From: JAOXRU01 sp965247735
Lineage (GTDB): Bacteria; Bacteroidota; Bacteroidia; Flavobacteriales; Flavobacteriaceae
Length of the DNA: 64,000 bases
Assembly (NCBI GenBank): GCA_965247735.1
Contig: CBDFHN010000002.1
Span: 2,170,001 to 2,234,000, forward strand
Direction: 5' to 3'
Shown in pieces: positions 8,404 to 16,822 of this stretch. The notes below the pieces were generated by a model. That model saw nothing but the letters and a program-made list of their open reading frames with translations, did no database searches and was not told the DNA's origin. Both the position numbers and the translations under genes were made by a program. Numbering within the stretch: the first letter of the stretch is position 1; the number at the start of each line of letters is the position of its first letter.

Positions 8404-10455
8404 TCAGGAAACATTATTTTTATTGACCGTTAACATTGTTTTACTTTTTTTATGAATAAGTTCATTTAGCTCAAAACAGAGACTAACACCTTCACCTAAA
8501 TAATCGGTATCTATCCATAATTTTCCTTTGTATTGCTCTATTATATTTTTACAAATATTTAATCCAATAGCATTTTCAGAATATTGATTTTTTGATTGTT
8601 CAAATAGATCCAACAGCGTAACATATTTTTCTTTAGATACTTGCACCCCTTTATCGATTAGCACTACTTTTAAATTCGAATTGATTTTAGTAACCTTAAT
8701 TTCAATTTCTGGACTTATATCGCCATGGTTCAATGTTATTAACTTCACCAAAAGAAGCTGAAACAATTGCGAGATTTGAATCTTATTCCCTCTAAAACTA
8801 GGTGATTTATTTTCCCAAAAGACTTTAGGTTCCAACGCTTTAATGTCCTCGTCAAAATTTCCATTTACTTCCTTTAATAAACTATCAATCTTTATTTTTG
8901 TGAAATTAATATTTACATCCGCGTTAGTTTTAGCACTAGAAAGTAAAAAATCAACAAAAGAATAGAGCTTCTTAACTTCATTATGTAGTGTATTTAAAAT
9001 AATTTCAAGAGAGCTCTTGGCTTCCGCATCTGCTTTTAGTATGCCTACCCCAAATTGAACTGAAACTATAGACGATTTTATATCATGCGCAATAAACGAC
9101 GAAAACTGGTTAAGTTTATTATTCAAAATAGTTAGGTCAGCGTTAGAGTCTTTCATCTTTTTGTTTAATACTTTAAGCTTTATTCGCCCTCGTTTTAACT
9201 TTTTTACTTGCTTAAAAACATAGAACAGTACAAAGTTTAAAAGAACAATCACTGGAATTAAAACAAATAATAATTTTGTTATATCGTTAATTTTTTCTTG
9301 TTCCTTTTTAAACTCCTGCTTTTTCTCTTCCAATTCATCTAATTGAATGGCAAACCGGTTGGAGTTGATGATGAATTCCTCCTCGTCTTCATATGAGTCC
9401 GTTATAAAACTTAGCACTTCGTTTTTAAGCTCAGATTTGTCCTTCGCGATTTTAAGAATTTGGATTGCCGATCTACGAGCATTTTTATATGTACCCAATA
9501 ATTGGCTTTGCTTAAATGCGTTTGAATAATGGTATATTGCTTTTACAGTATCGTTTTTTAATAATAAAAGATCGCCATAATTTATATGCGTGCTTATGGA
9601 AGTAAAGCCCTTGTTAATCTGATCTTTACTTCTTAATGCTATTGACTTGTTTAAATATAAAAATGCAGAATCAATACTTTTTGTATTCTTGTAATATTGT
9701 CCTAATTCATTATAAATTTCTAATTTAAAAAAAGAATTATCACATACTGGATTCACCTCAGCTCGACTATAATATTGAATAGACTTCTTCCATTCTTTTT
9801 TTAGTCGAAATAGCCTTCCAAGATGTATATCTAACCAGAATTTATCAACACTCTCATATGGGATTTTTTGAAGTATTTCCTGGGCTTTTAGTAGGAATCT
9901 TGTGGCAAACTCATAATCGCCCAAATCTCGATATATTACACCTATTTCTCTCGTTGCCATATATTCGCCATTGATAATTGTATTCTTTTTTGACACTTCA
10001 AGGCTCTTTCTGAAAAAAAACATTGCGGTAATATAATTGGAATTAACCTTTTCAATATCACCTATTGTTAAATATAGATACGCCTGTTGTTTTGGATTTA
10101 GATATTGAGACAAACTGTGAGCTTGGTATAAATACTTAGAACTCTTACCAAAAAGATCTACTGAATGAAAAACAATACCTATAAAAAAGTTTAAAAAAGC
10201 TTTGTTCTCTGATGCTTGCTTATAATCGTATTGACAGCCTAAAACAATTAAATCTTCTGCCTTATCATTATAACTAACCAATAAATTGTAATTGTATTTC
10301 CAGTCAATCTCATTATCAAATTGAAGAATCTCCTGCATTAAGGAGCTTAAATCCATATTTATATCCATATCACAATCTTTCTGTTGTGAAAAACCTTTTG
10401 AAAAGCTTAAAACAAACAGGAAAATGGAGAATAATATGATTGCTTTTTTTTCCAT
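8404..10455 (-). CDS. TPR histidine kinase paralog with degenerate ATP-binding domain
   Basis: The 683-residue product is co-linear with the neighbouring kinase: signal peptide (1-24), TPR region, transmembrane helix near 395-415 and FIAHDIKSS with the phospho-acceptor His near 457. The catalytic domain differs at every ATP-binding motif. The N box reads LLLVKLITLN with no Asn-x3-Asn, the G1 box reads DKGVQ instead of DNGIG, and the G2 box reads ENAIGLN. The frame is open throughout, so the gene is not a simple pseudogene. It probably makes a kinase-dead receptor that could pair with the active paralog and still offer its His for trans-phosphorylation. The 94-base gap and shared strand suggest the pair is co-transcribed, this gene first. 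Confidence 0.88.
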   Translation of the reverse strand: MEKKAIILFSIFLFVLSFSKGFSQQKDCDMDINMDLSSLMQEILQFDNEIDWKYNYNLLVSYNDKAEDLIVLGCQYDYKQASENKAFLNFFIGIVFHSVDLFGKSSKYLYQAHSLSQYLNPKQQAYLYLTIGDIEKVNSNYITAMFFFRKSLEVSKKNTIINGEYMATREIGVIYRDLGDYEFATRFLLKAQEILQKIPYESVDKFWLDIHLGRLFRLKKEWKKSIQYYSRAEVNPVCDNSFFKLEIYNELGQYYKNTKSIDSAFLYLNKSIALRSKDQINKGFTSISTHINYGDLLLLKNDTVKAIYHYSNAFKQSQLLGTYKNARRSAIQILKIAKDKSELKNEVLSFITDSYEDEEEFIINSNRFAIQLDELEEKKQEFKKEQEKINDITKLLFVLIPVIVLLNFVLFYVFKQVKKLKRGRIKLKVLNKKMKDSNADLTILNNKLNQFSSFIAHDIKSSIVSVQFGVGILKADAEAKSSLEIILNTLHNEVKKLYSFVDFLLSSAKTNADVNINFTKIKIDSLLKEVNGNFDEDIKALEPKVFWENKSPSFRGNKIQISQLFQLLLVKLITLNHGDISPEIEIKVTKINSNLKVVLIDKGVQVSKEKYVTLLDLFEQSKNQYSENAIGLNICKNIIEQYKGKLWIDTDYLGEGVSLCFELNELIHKKSKTMLTVNKNNVS

Positions 10456-10813
10456 GATGATTTAAATATAGCCCACTATTTAGTATAGAAAACTAACATG
10501 AGAATGCTTAAAAATAAATCAGGAGTACTCAAAAATACAAAAAAGTTGTTTTTTAGCAGCACCTTATAGGATTAATTATCTAAACCACTACCGATTATAA
10601 ACTGGCAGATTAGGATTTTGTCTATAAAGGAACTGTAGCATATACAATATTGGCAGATTTTAAACCGAAGTATTCTTAACTAGACATTAGCCAATAGGGC
10701 TTACTCATGCCTAAAAAAGAGCGCTTCGCTGGTAGAAAATAGAGGATAGACCGCTTTCGCTGCTAGATCCCAGACAGATGGGGATTAACCAAAAAGCAAA
10801 TACATAATAAAAT
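10456..10813. other. intergenic region upstream of the kinase pair
   Basis: No gene is visible. The segment 10683-10766 carries the same modules as 5403-5500 (TAGCCAATAGGGCTTACTC, an AAAAAAGAGCGCTTCGCTGG block and GAGGATAGA). The promoter of the minus-strand kinase pair should lie in the first 150 bases; I could not fix it on a clear TAnnTTTG. Confidence 0.5.
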
Positions 10814-11424
10814 CCGAAAGACCCATAGACACTTACTTAACGGGTTGCAGACACTTATACAACGTGGTAGTGGTACGTTCCGAAAGACCTATAGACACCT
10901 ACTTAACGGGCTTCAGACACTTATACAACGTGGTGGTGCTACGTTCCGAAAGACCTACAGACACTTACTTAACGGGTTGCAGACACTTACACAACGTGGT
11001 GGTGCTACGTTCCGAAAGACCTACAGACACTTATACAACGTGGTAATACCACGTTCCGAAAGACCTACAGACACTTATACAACGTGGTAACACCACGTTC
11101 CGAAAGACCTACAGACACTTATACAACGTGGTAGCACCACGTTCCGAAAGACCTACAGACACTTATACAACGTGGTAGCACCACGTTCCGAACGTCCTAC
11201 AGACACTTATACAACGTGGTAACACCACGTTCCGAAAGACCTACAGACACTTATACAACGTGGTAGCACCACGTTCCGAACGTCCTACAGACACTTATAC
11301 AACGTGGTAGCACCACGTTCCGAACGTCCTACAGACACTTATACAACGTGGTAGCACTACGTTCCGAACGTCCTACAGACACTTATACAACGTGGTATTG
11401 ATACGTTCTGAACCTACTATACAG
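10814..11424. repeat. tandem repeat array built from 22-base modules (3 x 66 bp, then 9 x 44 bp)
   Basis: The string CCGAA recurs at 10814, 10880, 10946 and 11012 (66-base steps) and then at 11056, 11100, 11144, 11188, 11232, 11276, 11320 and 11364 (44-base steps), with a degenerate last copy at 11408. The 66-base units split into three 22-base modules A-B-C; the 44-base units are B-C. A and B share 15 of 22 positions. Each central unit holds the palindrome AACGTGGT-N3-ACCACGTT; only the 3-base loop varies (AGC, AAC, AAT) while the stem stays perfect. A second imperfect palindrome ACGTT-CCG-AACGT appears in the right-hand units, where AAGA has become ACGT. The array is visibly richer in G and C than its surroundings. 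There are no unique spacers, so it is not a CRISPR. Confidence 0.95.
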
Positions 11425-11486
11425 CTATTATCACTACAAACAATGATAAGAACAAAGCTACACAACTACTTCCATAGCAAGTACAC

Positions 11487-11546
11487 GCGTGAAGGATAGG
11501 AGCTAGCTACCGTGTAGCGCGGATAGCCTGACCCGAAGGGGCACGC
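11487..11546. ncRNA. candidate structured element, three-way junction
   Basis: GCGTG at 11487-11491 can pair with CACGC at 11542-11546. Between them lie a GCTA...TAGC hairpin (about 11502-11518) and a CCC-GAA-GGG hairpin (11532-11540). The sequence GATAGCCTGACCCGAAGGG resembles an element I remember as common between genes in Flavobacteriia, without a known function. It could be a DNA-level repeat rather than an RNA. Confidence 0.35.
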
Positions 11547-11740
11547 CATTATTCTTCTAAAAAAGACCGCTGCGCTGTTAGAAAACAGAAGATAGATTGC
11601 TACGCAAGACGCAAGATTACTAGACTACTAGACACAAGACTGCTTCTCGTTAACTAAAAGCCCCTCGGTTAGGTATCTTAATACTTTGTACTCAATACTC
11701 AATACTATTTTTTTAGGTATCTTAATACTCAATACTTTTC
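11547..11740. repeat. dispersed intergenic repeat modules
   Basis: Variants of the CGCTGCGCTGTTAGA module occur near 11568-11610. The exact 27-base string beginning TATCTTAATACTTTGTA at 11674-11700 is shared with 5521-5547, and a shortened copy follows at 11720-11737. No gene is visible. Confidence 0.6.
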
Positions 11741-11775
11741 AAAAAAAGAAACCCCAAAGCCGTGGCCATGGGGTT
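11741..11775 (-). terminator. rho-independent terminator of sucAB
   Basis: On the minus strand AACCCCA (11775-11769) pairs with TGGGGTT (11756-11750), with an inner GCC/GGC stem, and is followed by TTCTTTTTTT. It lies 30 bases after the sucB stop. Confidence 0.85.
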
Positions 11776-11804
11776 GATTCTTTATATAAAAAATGCTATT
11801 AAAA

Positions 11805-13019
11805 CTATAGTTCTAAGGCTTTTTTGATATTGTTATCCATTAGTAATTCTGTTGGATTTTCTATGGCTTCTTTTACTGCTACCAAGAACCCTACAGACTC
11901 CTTACCATCAATAATACGGTGGTCATAAGATAATGCTACATACATTATAGGTCTTACATGTACCTCACCATTGATTGCTACCGGACGTTCCACAATATTG
12001 TGCATTCCTAAGATACCTGATTGTGGTGGGTTTATAATTGGTGTTGATAACATGGATCCAAATACTCCTCCATTAGAGATTGTAAAGGTTCCGCCTGTCA
12101 TTTCATCAACAGTAATTTTACCGTCTCTAGCTCTTATTGCTAATCTTTTTACTTCTGCTTCTACTCCTCTAAACGATAAGTTTTCTGCGTTTCTGATTAC
12201 CGGTACCATTAGTCCTTTTGGGCCTGATACTGCAATACTAATGTCACAAAAATCGTAGCTAATCATTTCCTTGCCTTCTATCATAGAATTTACAGCTGGA
12301 TATAATTGTAATGCTCTGGTAATTGCTTTGGTGAAGAAAGACATAAAGCCTAGTCCTACGCCATGTTTTGCTTTGAATGTTTCTTTGTACTCTTTACGTA
12401 ATGCAAAGATTGCAGACATATCTACTTCGTTAAAGGTAGTTAGCATTGCTGTTTCGTTCTTTGCTGTAACTAAACGCTCTCCTACTTTACGACGTAGCAT
12501 AGACATTTTTTTACGCTCCGATCCTCTAGAACCTGATCCTGGAGTTCCCATAGATGGCACTGCATTTACAGCATCGTCTTGAGTGATTCTTCCGTCTTTA
12601 CCAGTACCTGTAACTGTACTTGCATCGATACCTTTTTCTGCTAATACTTTTTTAGCTGCTGGTGATGCTGTACCTGTTGCATAGGTTGTAGTTGCTGCTG
12701 GTGCTGCTGCCTTAGGTGCTTCCTTTACAGGTGCGGCTTCGGTTTTAGCTGCTGCTGGTGCATCGCCGCCTTCTGGTTTTGCTGCACTAGTATCAATAAG
12801 GCATACTACTGCACCTACTGCTACTGCGTCACCTTCTTCGGCCTTTAGGGTAATAACCCCACTAACCTCTGCTGGTAACTCTAATGTTGCTTTATCAGAA
12901 TCTACTTCTGCTATGGTTTGATCTTTTTCTACATAATCACCATCTGCAACTAACCATTCTGCAATTTCTACTTCTGTTATAGACTCTCCCGGAGAAGGGA
13001 CTTTCATTTCTAAAATCAT
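11805..13019 (-). CDS. sucB: dihydrolipoyllysine succinyltransferase, E2 of 2-oxoglutarate dehydrogenase
   Basis: The 404-residue E2 core of the 2-oxoglutarate dehydrogenase complex transfers the succinyl group from the E1-bound intermediate to CoA in the TCA cycle. An N-terminal lipoyl domain carries the lipoylated Lys43 in VDSDKATLE. An Ala/Pro-rich linker (about 78-115) leads to the E3-binding domain (about 115-152, SPAAKKVLAEKGID), and the catalytic domain fills 175-404 with the active-site SYDHRIIDG (His367, Asp371). Length and order match the family. It follows sucA by 33 bases on the same strand and ends before a strong terminator, so the two form an operon. Some databases use odhB for the same gene. 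Confidence 0.97.
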   Translation of the reverse strand: MILEMKVPSPGESITEVEIAEWLVADGDYVEKDQTIAEVDSDKATLELPAEVSGVITLKAEEGDAVAVGAVVCLIDTSAAKPEGGDAPAAAKTEAAPVKEAPKAAAPAATTTYATGTASPAAKKVLAEKGIDASTVTGTGKDGRITQDDAVNAVPSMGTPGSGSRGSERKKMSMLRRKVGERLVTAKNETAMLTTFNEVDMSAIFALRKEYKETFKAKHGVGLGFMSFFTKAITRALQLYPAVNSMIEGKEMISYDFCDISIAVSGPKGLMVPVIRNAENLSFRGVEAEVKRLAIRARDGKITVDEMTGGTFTISNGGVFGSMLSTPIINPPQSGILGMHNIVERPVAINGEVHVRPIMYVALSYDHRIIDGKESVGFLVAVKEAIENPTELLMDNNIKKALEL

Positions 13020-13052
13020 GTCTTAACTATTTATATTCTCGTTATAATCTTT

Positions 13053-15827
13053 TTATTTCTTTCTTCTGATCATATTATCCTGACTCTTGTCAAAAACATA
13101 TGTTATTACTTGATCGTGTCTACGTTTAGAACGTACTGCACTACCTGCTGCTGGCGCGGCATAGAATCTTCTTGATGCTACTCTAAAATTACGTGCTTCA
13201 TCAAAATGCATTAGTACATGACTCCAAGCTCCCATATTACGTGGTTCTTCTTGTGCCCATACTATATCGTCTGCATTGCTATACTTTGCCATTACCGCTT
13301 TCATATCTTCTATTGGCAATGGAAACAACTGCTCTACTCTTACCAATGCTACATCGTCTCTACCGTTTTCTTTTCTTGCTGCTAATAGATCATAATAGAA
13401 TTTACCATAACAGAATACTAGTGTTTTTACCTTAGTAACTTCTGCGGTAGCATCGTCTATTACCATTTGGAAGTTACCCGTTGCAAAATCCTCTACTGAA
13501 GATACTGCTAATGGATGACGCAACAAACTTTTAGGTGTAAAAACTATTAAAGGTTTTCTATAGGTAACCTTCATATGTCTTCTTAACAAGTGATATAGGT
13601 TTGCCGGTGTAGTACAATCTGCAATAAACATATTATCATTAGCACAAAGCTGTAAATATCGCTCCATACGTGCCGATGAATGCTCTGCTCCTTGCCCTTC
13701 GTACCCGTGTGGCAATAAGAATACCAATCCGTTTTGCAACTTCCACTTGTCTTCTGCAGCAGAAATATATTGGTCAATCATAATTTGGGCTCCATTACTG
13801 AAATCTCCAAACTGTCCTTCCCAAATGGTTAGTGTATTTGGACTTGCCATGGCATAACCATAATCAAACCCTACTACTCCATATTCTGATAATAATGAAT
13901 TGTATACCTCAAAATTACCTTGGGTATCATTTAAATGATTTAGCAAAATTACTTCCTCTTCACTATCTTCTACCTTAAGTACGGCATGACGGTGAGAGAA
14001 TGTACCTCTTTCTACATCTTGCCCACTTATTCTAACATTATATCCTTCGTCTAGCAAGCTACCATAGGCCATCATTTCTCCCATAGCCCAGTCTAACTTA
14101 TCTGTTTCGTAAAACATCTTTTTACGATCTCTAATAAGCTTATCTACCTTTCTAAGGAATTTTTTGTCTTCTGGTAAGTTGGTAATGGTGGCTGCTATTT
14201 TTTCTAGCTTGTCTTTAGCATAGCCAGTTGGTACCGTTTTCATCATTTCTGACTCTTGTACCGCAGTAAAACCTTTCCACTCGTCTTGCATAAACGGTGT
14301 AATTACCGTTTTCGCTTCTTTTCTAGAATCTACTAGTTCTTCTTCTAATTCTTGCTTGTACTCTGCTTCTAGCTTTTTAACATAGCCATCATCAATTACA
14401 CCTTCGCTAATTAGTTGTGCTGCATATATTGCTCTCGCGTTTTCATGCTTTGCAATTGCTTTGTATAATTTTGGTTGGGTAAATCTTGGCTCATCACCTT
14501 CGTTATGCCCATACTTACGATATCCAAGTAAATCTATAAAGACATCTTTCTTGAATTTCATTCTATATTCTAGTGCAAATATTGATGCGTGTACTACAGC
14601 TTCAGCATCGTCTGCATTAACGTGCAATACTGGCGATAGCGTTACTTTAGCCACATCTGTACAATAGGTAGACGAACGTGCATCTAAATAATTGGTAGTA
14701 AAACCTATTTGGTTATTGACTACAATATGGATGGTACCATTGGTTTTATACCCATCTAAGGTTGCCATCTGTACCAACTCATAAACAAGTCCTTGTCCTG
14801 CTATTGCCGCATCTCCATGTACTACAATTGGTAATACTTTAGAGAAGTCGTCTGCATATTTATCATCTTGCTTTGCTCTTGCAATACCTTCAACTACTGC
14901 CCCAACGGTCTCTAAGTGAGAAGGATTTGGTGCAATATTCATATTGATTTTATTACCATTATCGGTAACTCTATCCGAAGTCCACCCCAGGTGATATTTA
15001 ACATCACCATCAAAAATAGCTTGCTCGTAATCTTTTCCGTCAAACTCACTAAAGATGTCCTTAGCCGATTTTCCAAAAATATTGGTTAACACATTAAGTC
15101 TACCTCTATGTGCCATACCCATTACAAACTGCTCTACTCCTAGTTCTGCCGCTCTTTCTACCAAAGCATCTAAAGCTGGTATAAGAGACTCGCCACCTTC
15201 TAATGAAAAGCGTTTTTGACCTACATACTTGGTATGTAAGAAGTTTTCAAAAGCAACGGCGCTATTCAGTTTCTTAAGAATATGCTTTTTCTGATCAGAA
15301 GAAAAGCTTCCCTTATTGTCATTGACATTAATCCAGTCCTGTACCCATTTTACCTTTTCAGGATCACGGATATACATATATTCCACACCTATAGCATCGC
15401 AATAGATGGCTTCTAGATGTCCAATAATAACTTTTAACGTTGTTTTTCCTAAGCCTAGAATCTCTCCAGCAGTAAATTGCTGATCTAAATCTTGAGCAGA
15501 AAGCCCAAAATTATCAATTGCTAAAGAAGGGGAATATGTTCTTCTATCTCGTACAGGATTTGTTTTGGTAAACAGGTGACCTCTAGACCTGTAACTGTCT
15601 ATAAGTTTTACAACTTGAAATTCTTTCTGAACTGCTTCAGGAATTGCAATATTATCTCCGTTACCGTTTTCTATTATTGTGCCTTCGCCACTTTCTAATC
15701 CAAAATCGAATCCTTGAAAAAAGGCTCTCCAGCTAGGCTCCACACTATCTGGACTTATTAAATACTGATCGTAAAGATCAGCAAAAAAAGCAGTATGTGA
15801 CGCGTTTAAAAAGGAATATTTATCCAT
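13053..15827 (-). CDS. sucA: 2-oxoglutarate dehydrogenase E1 component
   Basis: The 924-residue thiamine-diphosphate enzyme decarboxylates 2-oxoglutarate and succinylates the lipoyl arm of SucB. The N-terminus has the E1o-specific segment ending in EPSWRAFFQGF that binds the E2 core. The E1 core shows MGMAHRGRLNVL, the HGDAAIAGQG thiamine-diphosphate region and IVVNNQIGFTT. The C-terminal transketolase-like half includes FLLPHGYEGQGAEHSSAR. The length is typical. Start ATG 15827 gives the usual MDKYSFLN beginning. It is the first gene of the sucAB operon; the 99-base gap to a divergent gene holds its promoter. A cytoplasmic enzyme of central metabolism. Confidence 0.98.
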   Translation of the reverse strand: MDKYSFLNASHTAFFADLYDQYLISPDSVEPSWRAFFQGFDFGLESGEGTIIENGNGDNIAIPEAVQKEFQVVKLIDSYRSRGHLFTKTNPVRDRRTYSPSLAIDNFGLSAQDLDQQFTAGEILGLGKTTLKVIIGHLEAIYCDAIGVEYMYIRDPEKVKWVQDWINVNDNKGSFSSDQKKHILKKLNSAVAFENFLHTKYVGQKRFSLEGGESLIPALDALVERAAELGVEQFVMGMAHRGRLNVLTNIFGKSAKDIFSEFDGKDYEQAIFDGDVKYHLGWTSDRVTDNGNKINMNIAPNPSHLETVGAVVEGIARAKQDDKYADDFSKVLPIVVHGDAAIAGQGLVYELVQMATLDGYKTNGTIHIVVNNQIGFTTNYLDARSSTYCTDVAKVTLSPVLHVNADDAEAVVHASIFALEYRMKFKKDVFIDLLGYRKYGHNEGDEPRFTQPKLYKAIAKHENARAIYAAQLISEGVIDDGYVKKLEAEYKQELEEELVDSRKEAKTVITPFMQDEWKGFTAVQESEMMKTVPTGYAKDKLEKIAATITNLPEDKKFLRKVDKLIRDRKKMFYETDKLDWAMGEMMAYGSLLDEGYNVRISGQDVERGTFSHRHAVLKVEDSEEEVILLNHLNDTQGNFEVYNSLLSEYGVVGFDYGYAMASPNTLTIWEGQFGDFSNGAQIMIDQYISAAEDKWKLQNGLVFLLPHGYEGQGAEHSSARMERYLQLCANDNMFIADCTTPANLYHLLRRHMKVTYRKPLIVFTPKSLLRHPLAVSSVEDFATGNFQMVIDDATAEVTKVKTLVFCYGKFYYDLLAARKENGRDDVALVRVEQLFPLPIEDMKAVMAKYSNADDIVWAQEEPRNMGAWSHVLMHFDEARNFRVASRRFYAAPAAGSAVRSKRRHDQVITYVFDKSQDNMIRRKK

Positions 15828-15926
15828 TATTGTCTTTCGCTTATTATTTGCAAAATTTTGTCAAAAATACAACTTTTCGCAGATTATAGCTTAACTTAGT
15901 TGTATAATTAACAAGATTTGTGGTAT

Positions 15927-16457
15927 ATGAGTTTTTCAGTAAATAAATTTACAAAATCGTTTTGTATTAGTTGTATTCTTATTTTTATTGCATTTTCTGC
16001 AACTGCTCAACAACAAAATACTACTGACTTCTGGAATAATGTACGTTTTGGAGGTGGATTTGGACTAAACTTTGGAAACGATTATTTTAGTGGCACCATT
16101 GCACCAAGTGGTATTTATGATTTTAATGATGTGTTTTCTGCTGGTATTGGATTAAATTTTAGCTATATCAAAAACAACAATCATAAAACTACTGTTCTTG
16201 GCGCTAGCCTATTAACTTTTTATAGCCCCATTCCACAATTACAACTTTCTGGAGAGTTTGAAGAATCTCATATTAAGCGTACTTTAGAACTAAATGGTGA
16301 TGAGTTTTCTGATAACTACTGGTCGCCAGCATTATATATAGGTTTAGGTTATGTAACCAGAAACATTACCGTAGGTTTTAGATATGATGTGCTGCATGAT
16401 AAAGATAAAAGCTTATATCTAGATGCTATTACTCCTTTTATTAGAGTCTATTTCTAA
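15927..16457 (+). CDS. predicted outer-membrane beta-barrel protein next to sucA
   Basis: From ATG 15927 (preferred to the upstream TTG) the product is about 176 residues with a signal peptide ending near SATAQQ. The mature part has repeated glycine/aromatic strands (FGGGFGLNFGNDYF, AGIGLNFSY, IGLGYVTRNITVGFRYDV) and ends in IRVYF, with a terminal aromatic residue, all typical of small outer-membrane beta-barrels. I recall that homologs beside sucA in Flavobacteriaceae are often named alpha-ketoglutarate decarboxylase, which would be a neighbour-derived mislabel: nothing here supports an enzyme. It is divergent from sucA and overlaps the next, convergent gene by 17 bases. Confidence 0.85.
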   Translation: MSFSVNKFTKSFCISCILIFIAFSATAQQQNTTDFWNNVRFGGGFGLNFGNDYFSGTIAPSGIYDFNDVFSAGIGLNFSYIKNNNHKTTVLGASLLTFYSPIPQLQLSGEFEESHIKRTLELNGDEFSDNYWSPALYIGLGYVTRNITVGFRYDVLHDKDKSLYLDAITPFIRVYF

Positions 16458-16791
16458 ACCAAACCTTTTGCCACTCTCTCTTTAAAATCAACAATGTTAT
16501 TGCCCTAGATACATCTATAACATCTGTTTCTTTTAGTCCTTTAACGCTCTTTTCCGAAACATCAACAATATAGAGTAGGTTTAGATATTCTGGAAACTTT
16601 TCCATAATAAGGTAGTACACTTTTTCATGGAGCAATCTTGTTAGCTCTTCGGGAGTACTATGCTCTTCTATATCAATATCAATACTTGCTAGTTTAAAAT
16701 CTTTTATTAATTGAAAAAGAAGCTTTTGGTATAAAGCCTCTTTTTCAGCATGATTTAATAATGTCTTTGCATTCAAAAAATTTGTTATCAT
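16441..16791 (-). CDS. small conserved-looking cytoplasmic protein
   Basis: A 116-residue protein without signal peptide or membrane segment, predicted mostly helical (NHAEKEALYQKLLFQLIKDF near the N-terminus) and ending in a basic WQKVWFRNRL tail. I do not recognise a family. It is on the same strand as the amidohydrolase upstream, with a 31-base gap, so it may be co-transcribed with it. Its 3' end overlaps the 3' end of the outer-membrane protein gene on the other strand by 17 bases, so no separate terminator fits between them. Confidence 0.75.
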   Translation of the reverse strand: MITNFLNAKTLLNHAEKEALYQKLLFQLIKDFKLASIDIDIEEHSTPEELTRLLHEKVYYLIMEKFPEYLNLLYIVDVSEKSVKGLKETDVIDVSRAITLLILKREWQKVWFRNRL

Positions 16792-16822
16792 ACAGTATCT
16801 ACGTTGTTATACTTTAAAAGGA

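Noticed and set aside
10845..11090. Open frames of 81 and 60 residues inside the tandem array
   Set aside because: They arise because 66 is divisible by three; they break as soon as the 44-base units begin, lack a start context, and the DNA pattern (palindromes, loop-only variation) is not that of codons.
10814..11424. CRISPR array
   Set aside because: There are no unique spacers: the whole unit repeats, and no cas gene is in the window.
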